Below, piece by piece: positions 30,254 through 39,870 of a DNA stretch of 64,000 nucleotides. The position numbers and the translations under genes are program-made. The notes beneath the pieces were generated by a model. It ran no database searches. It saw only the letters and a list, made by a program, of their open reading frames with translations, and was not told where the DNA came from. The DNA is from Actinomycetota bacterium (lineage in GTDB: Bacteria; Actinomycetota; UBA4738; HRBIN12): assembly GCA_026003015.1 (NCBI GenBank), contig BPGL01000001.1:735353-799352 (forward strand). Reading direction: 5' to 3'. The number at the start of each line of letters is the position of its first letter. The first letter of the stretch is position 1.

Positions 30254-31435
30254 ATGACGCGCGCGACGCTCCCCACGTCGCACCGGGTCCGCATCCTCGT
30301 CGTCGACGACAACGAGGGCTTCCGCGAGTCGCTGGCCGTGCTGCTGCAGGACGCCGACCTCGAGATCGTCGGCGAGGCCTCGAGCGGTGCCGAGGCCCTG
30401 GAGCTCGCCCGCACGCGGGCGCCCGACGTGGTCCTGATGGACGTGCGGATGCCCGAGATGGACGGCGTCGAGACCACCCGACAGCTCAAGCGGCTCCGCC
30501 CCTCGCTCGGGATCGTCGCGCTCAGCGGCCTTGAGGACCAGCGGGCGGTGCGCGACATGCTCGTCGCCGGCGCCTCCGGCTACGTCCTCAAGGACTCCGA
30601 CGGCGACGAGATCCTCCATGCGATCCGGCGAGCCGCGAACGGCGGCGCGCTGCTGTCGGCCGACGTGACCCCGACCGTGATCGAGGAGCTCACCGAGGCG
30701 CTCGAGCGCGAGCGCCGTCGGGCCCGCCAGCTCGAGGTCGCCCAGGAGGCGCTCCTGGAGCGCGCCGCGCGCCGTCAGGAGCTCGTCGCCCGGCTCGGCC
30801 ACGAACTGCGCACGCCCATCACCGTGATCCTCGGCCTCGCCCAGTCCCTGCGCAGCGACGCCGTCCCGGCGGAGCAGCGCAAGGAGGCGCTCGACACGAT
30901 CGTCGAGCGTGCCCACGGGCTCGCCAGGCTCGTGCAGCGCTTCGAGGCGGCGCTCGAGGCGGGGCTGACCGAGTGGGCCGACGTCGCGCGCGTCGCCCGA
31001 GACGTCGGCGAGCTCGATCCCAGGATCCGGGTCGAGGTGCCGACCGGGCCGGTCATGGCGACGCTGAACCGGGTCGCCGCTCGACGGATCCTCGAGGAGC
31101 TCGTCGAGAACGCGCTCGCGTTCTCCGGGCCCGAGGATCCCGTCGTCGTCCGCGTCGAGCTGCGCCAGGGGCGTCCGGAGGTCCGCGTGATCGATCGCGG
31201 GCCCGGCGTGCCCGCCGACGCGATCGCCAGGATCTTCGAACCGCTCGAGCAGGTCGAGGACCTCCACACACGGACCCACCCAGGTGCGGGCCTCGGCCTG
31301 TCGCTCGCGAGGCTGAGCGCGCGAGCGATGGAGGGCGACGTACGCCTGGAGTCGACGGGCCCGAAGGGGTCGACGTTCGTCTGGGTCGTGTCGTCCGGAC
31401 CCGAGGCCGACGCCGCTTCCGGAGACGACGCCTAG
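30254..31435 (+). CDS. Response-regulator receiver fused to histidine kinase
   Basis: A 393-residue soluble protein. Residues 12-125 form a receiver (ILVVDDNEGFRESLAVLLQD, phospho-acceptor Asp in VVLMDVRMPEMDG, Lys in GYVLKDSDGD). A short coiled coil (EALERERRRARQLEVAQEAL) leads to an H-box LGHELRTPITVILGLAQSLR and a HATPase domain (N-box ILEELVENALAFS, G boxes DRGPGVPADAIARIFEPLEQ and GAGLGLSLARLSARAMEGD). There is no membrane or sensor domain and no DNA-binding output. It probably acts as a phosphorelay hub controlled by another kinase. It is convergent with rodA, overlapping by four bases. Confidence 0.9.
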   Translation: MTRATLPTSHRVRILVVDDNEGFRESLAVLLQDADLEIVGEASSGAEALELARTRAPDVVLMDVRMPEMDGVETTRQLKRLRPSLGIVALSGLEDQRAVRDMLVAGASGYVLKDSDGDEILHAIRRAANGGALLSADVTPTVIEELTEALERERRRARQLEVAQEALLERAARRQELVARLGHELRTPITVILGLAQSLRSDAVPAEQRKEALDTIVERAHGLARLVQRFEAALEAGLTEWADVARVARDVGELDPRIRVEVPTGPVMATLNRVAARRILEELVENALAFSGPEDPVVVRVELRQGRPEVRVIDRGPGVPADAIARIFEPLEQVEDLHTRTHPGAGLGLSLARLSARAMEGDVRLESTGPKGSTFVWVVSSGPEADAASGDDA

Positions 31436-32577
31436 GTGAACCGGCGCATGTGCACGTTGAGGAGGAGCCCGACGGCGATGCAGTTCACGAGCATCGCCGA
31501 TCCCCCGAAGGACAGGAACGGCAGGGGGATCCCCGTGATCGGCATGATGCCGATCGTCATCCCGACGTTGACGAACACCTGGATCGCGAACATCGAGGCC
31601 ACGCCGGCCGCCAGGTAGCTGCCGAACGGATCGCGGGACAGGTAGGCGATCCGGAACGCCCGGAACAGCAGTACCCCGAACAGGGCGAGCACGACGACCG
31701 CCCCCACGAACCCGAACTCCTCGCCGACGACGGTGAAGATGAAGTCGGTGTGTTGCTCGGGCACGTAGTCGAGGTTCGTCTGGGTCCCGGTGAGGTATCC
31801 GCGGCCGGTCAGCCCCCCCGACCCGATCGCGATCAGGGACTGATCCAGGTTGTAGCGGACGCTCTCGGGCGCGTTCTGCGGATCGAGGAAGGCACGGATC
31901 CGATCGAACTGGTAGTCGCGGATGGCCCCGGTCTGGAAGGCGAGCAGGAGCGCCACGAGGGCCGTGGCGGCGAGCACCGCGAGGTGCCTGGGGCGGGTTC
32001 CGGCCACGACGAGCTCGCCGACCGTGATCGCCACGAGGACGATCACCGATCCGATCTCGATGTTGATGAACACGAGCAGCATCGCCGTCGCAGCCACGAG
32101 GACGAGCCGAACGACGTCGCGGACGTCGGGCGTCGAGCGAAGCTCAGACAGGCTGGCCGCCAGGATCACGATCAGACCGATCTTCGCGAACTCCGGCGGG
32201 TTGATCTGCAGCAGGTCGGCCCCGGGAAGATCGATCGTCGCGCCGGGTCCCGACGACGACGCGACCCCAGGGATCTGCAGCAGTCCGAGCAGCACGAGGC
32301 TCGCCCCGAAGATGAACCCCGCGTAGACCTTGAAGAAGCGGTAGTCGATCGACGAGATCACCACGACGAGCACCGCGCCGATCGCCGCGGACACGAGCTG
32401 CTTCTTCACCCTGGCGTAGGGATCGAGACCGTCGGCCTCGAGGGTCTGGTGCGTGGCCGAGTAGATCAGCAGGAGGCCGACCCCGATCAACGCGATCGCC
32501 GTGAGCAGCAGCACCGGATCGAGGTGTCGGATCGGCCGACGCTCCTGCGCGAGCGCGCGCCCCGCGACGAGGTCCAT
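31432..32577 (-). CDS. rodA: Rod-shape SEDS glycosyltransferase RodA
   Basis: A 381-residue polytopic SEDS protein (about ten helices). Conserved segments are INPPEFAKIGLIVILAA (where most relatives have QPSEFAK), YNLDQSLIAIGSGGLTGRGY, PEQHTDFIFTVVGEEFGFVG and GIMPITGIPLPFLSFGGSAM. It polymerises lipid II with its partner PBP2. It lies one base after mrdA, so the two are made together. It is the last gene of the mreBCD-mrdA-rodA operon. Confidence 0.95.
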   Translation of the reverse strand: MDLVAGRALAQERRPIRHLDPVLLLTAIALIGVGLLLIYSATHQTLEADGLDPYARVKKQLVSAAIGAVLVVVISSIDYRFFKVYAGFIFGASLVLLGLLQIPGVASSSGPGATIDLPGADLLQINPPEFAKIGLIVILAASLSELRSTPDVRDVVRLVLVAATAMLLVFINIEIGSVIVLVAITVGELVVAGTRPRHLAVLAATALVALLLAFQTGAIRDYQFDRIRAFLDPQNAPESVRYNLDQSLIAIGSGGLTGRGYLTGTQTNLDYVPEQHTDFIFTVVGEEFGFVGAVVVLALFGVLLFRAFRIAYLSRDPFGSYLAAGVASMFAIQVFVNVGMTIGIMPITGIPLPFLSFGGSAMLVNCIAVGLLLNVHMRRFT

Positions 32578-32578
32578 C

Positions 32579-34489
32579 TCAGTCCTCCCGCTCCGCCGAG
32601 CAGCCGACCGGGCCCGCCTCGAGCCCGTAGATCCGCTCGACGATCCGCCGCACGATCGGGGCCGCCGTCTGGGATCCGAAGCCGCCCTGCTCCACCGCGA
32701 CGACGATCACGTGGTCGGGCTTCTCCACGGGCCCGACGATCGCCGCGAACCACGACGTGTCCTGGCGCGGCGGTGACTCCGCCGTGCCGGTCTTGCCGGC
32801 GACGGGGATCTGGGTCAGGGGGAACCCGGCGAAGGCACAGGCCGCGGTGCCCGACTGGGTCACCTGCAGGAGGGCCTGGTGGACGTACCGCAGCTGCGTC
32901 TCGGTGTAGCCGGGCAGGCGCCGATCGCAGCGCCCGGTCACCTCGCGAACGACCGTGCCGTCCGCGTCGATGATCCGATCTACGAGGTGGGGACGGCACA
33001 GGCGACCGCGGTTCGCGATCGCCATGTAGGCGCGGGCCACCTGCAGCGGCGTCGCGCGCAGGTACGTCGAGCCGATCATCGTCAGGATGTTGCCGCCGGG
33101 CAGCCACACGCCGTCCTCGAACAGATCGGGACGGGTCTCGGCCCAGGCGGCGTCGGGCACGAGGCCGCCTGCCTCCGCCGGTAGGTCGACCCCCGTCGGC
33201 GCGCCGAAGCCCCACTCGCGGATCAGCTTCTGCATGAGCTCCCCGCCCTTGCCGAGCTGGTCCTGCTTCCACAGGTCGTAGAAGCGCGACCCCCACCGGT
33301 AGAACACCGTGTCGCAGGAGGTCCGAAGCGCCGTCGCGAGGCTCATGTACGTGTTGGCCGGTTCCCAGTTCGTGAACACCGCGCCCGACTCGTCGCCGGG
33401 GTGCACGTAGGTCGACGTGCACGGGTAGGTGCCCGACAGGGAAGCGATCCCCGCCTTGACCGCGACGAGCCCGCTGATCGCCTTGAAGGTCGAGCCGGGG
33501 AAGAACACGCCCTGGGTCGCCCGGTTGAGCAGCGGCGCGAGACGGTCGTTGCTCACGTACCGCTGTTGGTCCCGCGTGAGACCCCGCACGAACCAGGCGG
33601 GATCGTACGACGGCAGCGAGACCATCGCCTCCACACCACCGTCCGCAGGATCGAGGACGATGCCCACGCCCGAGGTCGCCCGCAGCGGCACGCCGCTGGA
33701 GTCGGTCAGCTGCCGGGCCCGTTCCATGCCGGCGCGCAGCTCCTGCTCGACGATCCGTTGAACGTCCAGGTCGAGCTCGAGCAGGAGGTCGTGCCCCGGT
33801 TCGGGCGGCACCGCCGCCAGGGCGCGGATCGTCTCCCCGTCGGAGTTCACGATGAACTTCTGCACGCCCTTCGTCCCTCGCAGCCACCGCTCGTAGACCT
33901 GCTCGAGCCCCGACCGCCCCACCAGGTCGCTCGTCCCGTACCCCTTGAACCGCGGGTCCTCGAGCTCCTCGGCGGTGATCTGGTTGAGCGTCCCCAGGAC
34001 GTGGGCCGCGAGCGTCTGCTCGGGGTAGCTGCGCACGCTCGTGCGCTCGCCGTACACGCCGGGGAACTGCTCCGGGTGCTCGGCGATGTAGAAGTAGACC
34101 AGGGGGTCGACGAACTCCGCGACGGGCTTGGGCTGGTACGGGTAGTAGCGCGGGTCCTCCAGACGGCGCGTGAGCTCGCGCACCGACACGTCGAGCAGCT
34201 CGGAGAGTCGATAGAGGACCTCCTCGGCCCGCCCGGAACGACGGAGCTCGTCGGGGACGATCCGGATCTCCAGGCTCTCCTGGTTGCCGACCAGCACCTG
34301 TCCGCCCGCCGCGAGGATCTGCCCGCGCAGCGCGTCGGTCGGCACGAACCGAACGCTGTTCTCACGCGCCTGCTGCACGAACCGGGTCGTCGCGAGCACC
34401 TGCAGGTACCACAGGCGCGCCGTGAGCGCGACGAACATCAGCACGACGAGCAGCGCCAGCACCCGAAGGCGAACGCCGATCCGGTCCAT
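32579..34489 (-). CDS. mrdA: Penicillin-binding protein 2 (transpeptidase)
   Basis: A 636-residue class B PBP. One N-terminal helix (VLALLVVLMFVALTARLWYL) is followed by the dimerisation domain and the transpeptidase domain with PGSTFK (SxxK), SCD (SxN-type, in RTSCDTVFY) and KTGTA. It cross-links peptidoglycan during elongation together with RodA. Its ATG shares one base with the mreD stop (TGATG). It is a target of beta-lactams by family knowledge. Confidence 0.95.
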   Translation of the reverse strand: MDRIGVRLRVLALLVVLMFVALTARLWYLQVLATTRFVQQARENSVRFVPTDALRGQILAAGGQVLVGNQESLEIRIVPDELRRSGRAEEVLYRLSELLDVSVRELTRRLEDPRYYPYQPKPVAEFVDPLVYFYIAEHPEQFPGVYGERTSVRSYPEQTLAAHVLGTLNQITAEELEDPRFKGYGTSDLVGRSGLEQVYERWLRGTKGVQKFIVNSDGETIRALAAVPPEPGHDLLLELDLDVQRIVEQELRAGMERARQLTDSSGVPLRATSGVGIVLDPADGGVEAMVSLPSYDPAWFVRGLTRDQQRYVSNDRLAPLLNRATQGVFFPGSTFKAISGLVAVKAGIASLSGTYPCTSTYVHPGDESGAVFTNWEPANTYMSLATALRTSCDTVFYRWGSRFYDLWKQDQLGKGGELMQKLIREWGFGAPTGVDLPAEAGGLVPDAAWAETRPDLFEDGVWLPGGNILTMIGSTYLRATPLQVARAYMAIANRGRLCRPHLVDRIIDADGTVVREVTGRCDRRLPGYTETQLRYVHQALLQVTQSGTAACAFAGFPLTQIPVAGKTGTAESPPRQDTSWFAAIVGPVEKPDHVIVVAVEQGGFGSQTAAPIVRRIVERIYGLEAGPVGCSAERED

Positions 34490-34998
34490 CAGAACCGCAC
34501 CACCCGTCGGGGTCGGGAGCCCTCGAGGACCCGGCGCAACAGCGGGAACGCGATGGGGGTGAGCACCGCGTTGTACGCGCCGGTGAGCAACGCCACCTGC
34601 AGCGCGAACCTCGCGCCGGCGCTGAAGTTCCCGAGGAGGAACGACACGACGACGTAGAAGACGACGCCGCCGACCGTGCCGGCGGCGGCCAGGATCGTGG
34701 GGACGAGCGGCGAGGGCGAGACGATGAACGGCCTCAGCATCCCGACCGCGTAGCCGAGCAGCGTGAGCGTGAGGGCCAAGATCCCCTTCGGCTCGTTCAG
34801 CAGGAGGTCCTGCGCGAGGCCGCTCAGGAACCCGACGACGCTTCCCTCGGCGGGCCCCTCCTGGAACGCGACCACGATCGTGACCAGGTACAGCAGCTCG
34901 GGCCGCACGCCCAGCAACCGGAGCTGGGCGAACACGGTCGACTGCAGCAGGAGCGCCGTGATGATGAGCAACGCGATCGCCAGGCCGCGGCGGATCAC
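34489..34998 (-). CDS. mreD: Rod shape-determining protein MreD
   Basis: A 169-residue hydrophobic protein with five to six predicted helices (LAIALLIITALLLQSTVFAQ, LAQDLLLNEPKGILALTLTL). MreD couples MreC to the elongation machinery. Position between mreC (25 bases upstream) and mrdA confirms identity, since MreD sequences are poorly conserved. Confidence 0.88.
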   Translation of the reverse strand: MIRRGLAIALLIITALLLQSTVFAQLRLLGVRPELLYLVTIVVAFQEGPAEGSVVGFLSGLAQDLLLNEPKGILALTLTLLGYAVGMLRPFIVSPSPLVPTILAAAGTVGGVVFYVVVSFLLGNFSAGARFALQVALLTGAYNAVLTPIAFPLLRRVLEGSRPRRVVRF

Positions 34999-35023
34999 GC
35001 CCTCCCCCGCACCGCCTCGAGGC

Positions 35024-35899
35024 TCACGACGCCGCCTCCCGCGCGCGGGTCGTGAGCACGAGCACGAAGTCCAGCGTGGCGAAGTCGACCGCAGGGCGGA
35101 TCCGCAGCGGCGTCTCGAGGCTGTTGCCGGTCGGCGAGACGCGGGAGACCTGCCCGATCAGGATGCCCGGCGGGTAGAGCCCGGGCTGTCCGTCGACCCG
35201 GTAGCCCTTCGTGAACACGCTCTCGTCGCCCCGGATGTCCGCGTCGGGGTCGACGCCCTCCATGAGCAGGTCCTCGTTGCCCTGCCCCCACACGAGCCCG
35301 ACCGCACCCGAGCCCTCGACGACGGCGGCGACCGCGGAGGCGCGGTCGAGGATCAGCTCGACCTCGGCCGAGATCGGGGTGACCTCGATCACCTTGCCGA
35401 CGAGCCGAGGGGACTCCGCCGAGCCGGCCACGACCGGCATGTCGACGGCGATCCCGTCGTTGGAGCCGCGGTTGATCGTGATCGTCCACTCGAAGTTCGA
35501 CACGCCGCTGGCCGTGACGACCGCGGGGACCCCCTGGGGATCGAGCTCGGCGCGCAGCCCCAGGAGATCCTCCAGCTCGCGCAGCTGCTCGGCCTGGAAC
35601 CTCGTCTGCCGGACCTCCGTGAGCGCGGTGGCGAGCTCCTCGCGCAGCCGCCGGTTCTCCTCAGCCAACGAGGGGAGGTTCGCGATCCCCGACACCACGG
35701 TCGCGACCGGTCGCACGAGGTCGGTCACCAGCTCCTGCAGGGGCGCGATCGAGGCCTTGGCAGCCCGGCCGAGCGAAGCGAGCGGGCCCGCCTCGCCCCC
35801 CCGGTAATCAAGCGTGATGATCACGAGGGAGGCCGAGACGAGCGACGCCACGAGCAAACGCGTCGCGCGGGGTCGCGGTCGAGCCCCCACGGAGGCCAT
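35024..35899 (-). CDS. mreC: Rod shape-determining protein MreC
   Basis: A 291-residue bitopic protein: transmembrane helix near 14-30 (LLVASLVSASLVIITLDY), a coiled coil at about 75-115 (LAEENRRLREELATALTEVR) and the beta-rich MreC core (VVTASGVSNFEWTITINRGS, DGIAVDMPVV, ISAEVELILDRASAVAAVVE). It scaffolds the elongation complex and activates PBP2. It starts one base after the mreB stop. Confidence 0.94.
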   Translation of the reverse strand: MASVGARPRPRATRLLVASLVSASLVIITLDYRGGEAGPLASLGRAAKASIAPLQELVTDLVRPVATVVSGIANLPSLAEENRRLREELATALTEVRQTRFQAEQLRELEDLLGLRAELDPQGVPAVVTASGVSNFEWTITINRGSNDGIAVDMPVVAGSAESPRLVGKVIEVTPISAEVELILDRASAVAAVVEGSGAVGLVWGQGNEDLLMEGVDPDADIRGDESVFTKGYRVDGQPGLYPPGILIGQVSRVSPTGNSLETPLRIRPAVDFATLDFVLVLTTRAREAAS

Positions 35900-35900
35900 G

Positions 35901-36983
35901 CTACCGGCGGCTCGGGCTCACCAAGACCCGCTGAAGGACCTCGAATTCCTCCAGGCACTTGCCGGAGCCCAACACGACCGCCTGCAGCGGCGTGTCGGAG
36001 ATCCGCACCGGCATGCCCGTCTCGTGGCGCAGGCGCTTGTCCAGGCCGCGCAGGAGCGCCCCGCCCCCGGTCAGGACGATCCCCCGGTCCATGATGTCGG
36101 CGGCGAGCTCCGGCGGGGTGCGGTCGAGCGTGGTCTTGATCGCGTCGATGATCGCGTTCACCGGCTCCTCGATCGCCCGACGGACCTCCTCGGCCGAGAT
36201 CGTGATCGTCTTCGGCAACCCCGAGACGAGATCTCGCCCCTTGATCTCGGCGACGAGCTCCTCAGGCATCGGGAAGACCGACGCGATCGCGAGCTTGATC
36301 GCCTCGGCCGTGCGCTCGCCCAGGAGCAGGGAGTACTCCTTCTTCACGTGCTGGATGATCGCCTCGTCGAGCTCGTCGCCGCCGATCCGGATGCTCGTCG
36401 AGGTGACGATCCCGCCGAGCGCGATCACGGCGACCTCCGTCGTGCCGCCGCCGATGTCGACGACCATGTTGCCCGTCGGCTCGTGGATCGGAAGCCCCGC
36501 CCCGATCGCCGCCGCCATCGGCTCCTCGATGATGTAGGCGCGCCGTGACCCCGCGGCGATCGTCGCCTCCTCGACCGCGCGTTGCTCAACCCCGGTGATG
36601 CCCGAGGGGACGCACACCACGACGCGTGGCTTCGCGAGCAGACGGCGTCGATGCACCCGCTGGATGAAGTAGCGGAGCATCTTCTCGGTGACGTCGAAGT
36701 CGGCGATCACCCCGTCCTTCAGGGGCCGGACCGCCTGGATGTGGCTGGGGGTTCGACCGATCATCCGCTTGGCCTCGGCGCCCACCGCGAGGATCGCTCC
36801 GGTGAGGGTGTTGATCGCGACGACCGACGGCTCGTTCAGGACGACCCCGCGCCCGCGCACGTACACGAGCGTGTTCGCCGTCCCGAGGTCGACGGCCATA
36901 TCGCGACCAAGGAACCCCAGAACCCCCTCCGCCCCCGGGCTGCGGGGTGTGGGGGAAGATGCAGCTCGAACCCTCTCGGCCAT
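35901..36983 (-). CDS. mreB: Rod shape-determining protein MreB
   Basis: A 360-residue actin-like ATPase. The phosphate-1 loop is VDLGTANTLVYVRGRGVVLN, phosphate-2 VVDIGGGTTEVAVIALGG and the adenosine motif GIVLTGGGALLRGLDKRL. Filaments guide lateral wall synthesis. I chose the ATG at 36983 because the conserved FLGRDMAVDLGT begins before the internal ATG at 36899. This gives a 28-residue variable N-terminus, with GGAG upstream. It is divergent from fabD. Confidence 0.94.
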   Translation of the reverse strand: MAERVRAASSPTPRSPGAEGVLGFLGRDMAVDLGTANTLVYVRGRGVVLNEPSVVAINTLTGAILAVGAEAKRMIGRTPSHIQAVRPLKDGVIADFDVTEKMLRYFIQRVHRRRLLAKPRVVVCVPSGITGVEQRAVEEATIAAGSRRAYIIEEPMAAAIGAGLPIHEPTGNMVVDIGGGTTEVAVIALGGIVTSTSIRIGGDELDEAIIQHVKKEYSLLLGERTAEAIKLAIASVFPMPEELVAEIKGRDLVSGLPKTITISAEEVRRAIEEPVNAIIDAIKTTLDRTPPELAADIMDRGIVLTGGGALLRGLDKRLRHETGMPVRISDTPLQAVVLGSGKCLEEFEVLQRVLVSPSRR

Positions 36984-37082
36984 GGGCTCCGCGCCATCCA
37001 ACCAGGCAGCTCCGCCGCTGGCAACCCGCGCCCAGCATCGGCGGTAGCGTGGGGGCGGGTCCGGACGCGGGGAGGTTCGTCG

Positions 37083-38000
37083 GTGGATCGTGTGGTCGTC
37101 TTTCCCGGACAGGGGTCGCAGGCCGTCGGGATGGCCGATGCCTGGCTCGAGCACCCCGCCGCCAGGGCGGTGCTCGAGCGGGCGAGCGAGGTGCTCGGGC
37201 GCGACGTCGTCGCCGGGTGCCGCGACGAGGGGGCGCTGGCAACCACGGCCTTCGTGCAGCCGGCGCTGCTCGCCTGCGGGGTGGCGGCCTTCCGCGTGCT
37301 CGAGGACGAGGGCGCGACCGAGTGGGCGGGCGCGGCCGGCCACTCCCTCGGCGAGTTCGCGGCGCTCGTGGCCGCGGACGTCCTCTCGTTCGAGGATGCG
37401 CTCGAGGTGGTGCGCGTGCGCGGGGAGGCGATGCAGCGCGCCGGCGAGGCCCAGCCCGGCGGCATGGCGGCCCTGCTCGGCATCGACGCCCAGGAGGCCG
37501 AGGCCCTGTGCGTCGAGGCGCGCGACGGGGAGGTCCTCGTCGTGGCGAACCTGAACTCCCCCGGCCAGGTCGTCGTGAGCGGCTCGCTCCGGGCGCTCGA
37601 CCGCCTCGAGGGCCTCGCGGCGGCGCGCCGCCTGCGGGCCGTGCGCCTCCAGGTCGCCGGCGCGTTCCACTCCCCGCTCATGGAACCCGCCGCCGCCGAG
37701 ATCCGCGCCGCGCTGGAGCCCGTCTCGCTGCGTCCGCCGCGATTCCCGATCGCCGAGAACGTGGTCGGCCGGCTCGTCACCGACGTCGGCGAGCTCCGCG
37801 AGCTGCTCGTGCGCCAGGTGGTCTCCCCCGTGCGCTGGGCGGACTGCGTGGGCGCCCTCGTCGCAGCGGGCGCGACGACGATCGTGGAGGCCGGCCCGGG
37901 CGGGGTGCTCACGCGCCTGCAGAAGCGGATCGACCCGGGGGTGCGGGCCGTCGCGGTCGCAAGCCCGGATGCGGCCCGGACGTTCGTCGCGGCCGGGTGA
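37083..38000 (+). CDS. fabD: Malonyl-CoA:ACP acyltransferase
   Basis: A 305-residue acyltransferase with FPGQGSQAVGM at the N-terminus, nucleophile Ser in GHSLGEFAAL (near residue 85), GAFHSPLM with the catalytic His, and the C-terminal EAGPGGVLTRL. It loads malonate onto ACP. The GTG start follows GGGGAGG. It heads a plus-strand cluster for fatty-acid synthesis placed opposite mreB. Confidence 0.95.
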   Translation: MDRVVVFPGQGSQAVGMADAWLEHPAARAVLERASEVLGRDVVAGCRDEGALATTAFVQPALLACGVAAFRVLEDEGATEWAGAAGHSLGEFAALVAADVLSFEDALEVVRVRGEAMQRAGEAQPGGMAALLGIDAQEAEALCVEARDGEVLVVANLNSPGQVVVSGSLRALDRLEGLAAARRLRAVRLQVAGAFHSPLMEPAAAEIRAALEPVSLRPPRFPIAENVVGRLVTDVGELRELLVRQVVSPVRWADCVGALVAAGATTIVEAGPGGVLTRLQKRIDPGVRAVAVASPDAARTFVAAG

Positions 38001-38036
38001 GGCCCGGCAGGGCGCCGGTCGGATATCCTGCCGCGG

Positions 38037-39047
38037 ATGACCCGGCACGCGACGATCACGGGCGTCGGCTCGTACCTTCCGCCACGGCTCGTCCCGAACG
38101 CCTGGTTCGAGGACAAGGTCGACACGACCGACGCCTGGATCCGGGAACGAACCGGGATCCGCGCGCGCCACTTCGTCGAGGACGGCGTGCTCACCTCGGA
38201 TCTGGCGGTGGAGGCGGCCCGCCGCGCCCTCGCGACGGCCGGGATCGAGGCCGAGCAGCTCGACCTGATCGTGTGCGCGACCGTCACCGGCGACACGCCG
38301 TTCCCGGCCACCGCCGTGTGGGTGCAGCGCAAGCTCGGCCTGAGCTGTCCGGCGTTCGACGTCAACGCCGCGTGCGCCGGCTTCTCCTACGCGCTCGCCT
38401 CCGCGAGCGCGATGGTCGAGGCGGGCATCGCCGACACCGTCCTGCTGCTGGGGGCGGAGGTGTTCAGCCGGATCCTCGACTTCACGGATCGCTCGACGTG
38501 CGTCCTGTTCGGCGACGGCGCCGGCGCGGCGATCGTGCGAGCGAGCGAGCGGCCGGGGATCGAGGGGACGGTCCTGGGCGCCGACGGCTCGGCGGCCGAG
38601 GTCCTCATCATGCCCGGCGGCGGCTCGCGGGAGCCGGCCTCGCCCGCGACCGTGGCCGCCGGACGCCATCGCATCTTCATGCCGAACGGCCGCGAGGTGT
38701 TCAAGCGCGCCGTCACCGAGATGGCGTCGGCCTGCCGCCAGGTGCTCGAGAAGAACGGCCACGCGCCCGAGGACGTGGACGTCCTGATCCCCCACCAGGC
38801 GAACGAACGGATCATGCGGGCGGTCGCCGAGCGGCTGCGGATCCCCGAGGAGCGGGCCGTCCTCGACGTGGCGGAGGTCGGCAACACCTCCGCCGCCTCG
38901 ATCCCGATCGCGCTGGACCGCGCCTGGCGCGCGGGACGGATCCGCCCCGGGGACCTCGTGCTGTTCACCTCGTTCGGCGCCGGGCTCACCTGGGGCGCGA
39001 CGTCGATGCGCTGGACGATGCCGGCCCCCGAGGAGGTCGCCGGTTGA
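38037..39047 (+). CDS. fabH: 3-oxoacyl-ACP synthase III
   Basis: A 336-residue condensing enzyme. The catalytic Cys is in DVNAACAGFSYAL, His in IPHQANERI and Asn in EVGNTSAASIPIAL. It starts fatty-acid chains by condensing acyl-CoA with malonyl-ACP; branched or straight primer use cannot be told. TATCCT sits seven bases before the ATG, so the message may start leaderless here. Its stop overlaps the fabG start. Confidence 0.95.
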   Translation: MTRHATITGVGSYLPPRLVPNAWFEDKVDTTDAWIRERTGIRARHFVEDGVLTSDLAVEAARRALATAGIEAEQLDLIVCATVTGDTPFPATAVWVQRKLGLSCPAFDVNAACAGFSYALASASAMVEAGIADTVLLLGAEVFSRILDFTDRSTCVLFGDGAGAAIVRASERPGIEGTVLGADGSAAEVLIMPGGGSREPASPATVAAGRHRIFMPNGREVFKRAVTEMASACRQVLEKNGHAPEDVDVLIPHQANERIMRAVAERLRIPEERAVLDVAEVGNTSAASIPIALDRAWRAGRIRPGDLVLFTSFGAGLTWGATSMRWTMPAPEEVAG

Positions 39048-39781
39048 CGAGCAAGGTCGCGGTCGTGACGGGCGGCTCTCGCGGGATCGGGCGCGCGTGC
39101 GCGGTCGCCCTCGCCGAGGCGGGCTGGACCGTCGCGGTCGGCTATCGCACGAGCGAGCACGACGCGAAGGAGACGCTCGACGCGCTCGAGGCGGCCGGCA
39201 CCCCGGGCATCGCGGTCACCCTCGACGTGTGCGACGAGGCGAGCGTCGCGGAGGCGTTCCGCCGCGTGAGCGAGGAGGCCGGCCCGGTGACCGGGCTCGT
39301 GAACAACGCGGGGATGTCGCGCGACGGCCTCCTGCTGCGCTATCCCGTCGAGGTCCTCGACGCGACGCTCGCGACGAACCTGCGGGGGGCGTTCCTGTGC
39401 TGCCGGGCCGCCCTGCGGGGCATGCTCCGCGAGCGATGGGGCCGGATCGTCAACATGTCGAGCGCCGTCGCCCTGCACGGCAACGCGGGTCAGACGGTCT
39501 ACGCGGCCACGAAGGCGGGGCTGGTGGGGCTCACCCGCTCGCTCGCGCGAGAGGTCGGGGCCAAGGGGATCACCGTGAACGCGCTGTGCCCGGGCCTGCT
39601 CGACACGCAGATGACGTCGCACCTGACCGAGGAGGCTCGCGCCTACTACGTCGACCAGACCCCGCTGCAGCGCCCCGCGCACCTCGAGGAGGTCGCGGCG
39701 GTCGTTCGGTTCCTGATGTCGGAGGAGGCGTCCTACGTGAACGGAGCCGTGATCCCCGTGGACGGAGGGCTCACCGCCTAG
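39044..39781 (+). CDS. fabG: 3-oxoacyl-ACP reductase
   Basis: A 245-residue short-chain dehydrogenase: cofactor loop VVTGGSRGIGRACAVALAEA, NNAGMSRDGLLLR, catalytic Ser in VNMSSAVALHG and YxxxK in VYAATKAG. It reduces 3-oxoacyl-ACP with NADPH. The start is a TTG overlapping the fabH stop (TTGA), with AGGAGG eight bases upstream; no ATG or GTG fits the conserved N-terminus. Cluster context favours FabG over other SDR roles. Confidence 0.93.
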   Translation: MTSKVAVVTGGSRGIGRACAVALAEAGWTVAVGYRTSEHDAKETLDALEAAGTPGIAVTLDVCDEASVAEAFRRVSEEAGPVTGLVNNAGMSRDGLLLRYPVEVLDATLATNLRGAFLCCRAALRGMLRERWGRIVNMSSAVALHGNAGQTVYAATKAGLVGLTRSLAREVGAKGITVNALCPGLLDTQMTSHLTEEARAYYVDQTPLQRPAHLEEVAAVVRFLMSEEASYVNGAVIPVDGGLTA

Positions 39782-39802
39782 CCGAGGCGCCGGTCAGTCG
39801 CG

Positions 39803-39808
39803 TAGGCT
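39803..39808 (+). promoter_or_regulatory. Candidate -10 element for acpP
   Basis: TAGGCT, the -10 hexamer seen before many genes here, lies in the 89-base gap before acpP. Transcription would begin about 55 bases before the ATG and include its GGAGGAGGAG ribosome-binding site, allowing acpP to be made in excess over its neighbours. Confidence 0.4.
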
Positions 39809-39870
39809 CGTTCGGCCCGCGCAACGGATCGGGCGGGATGCCAGCCGGTACGCGAACCCAGGAGGAGGAG

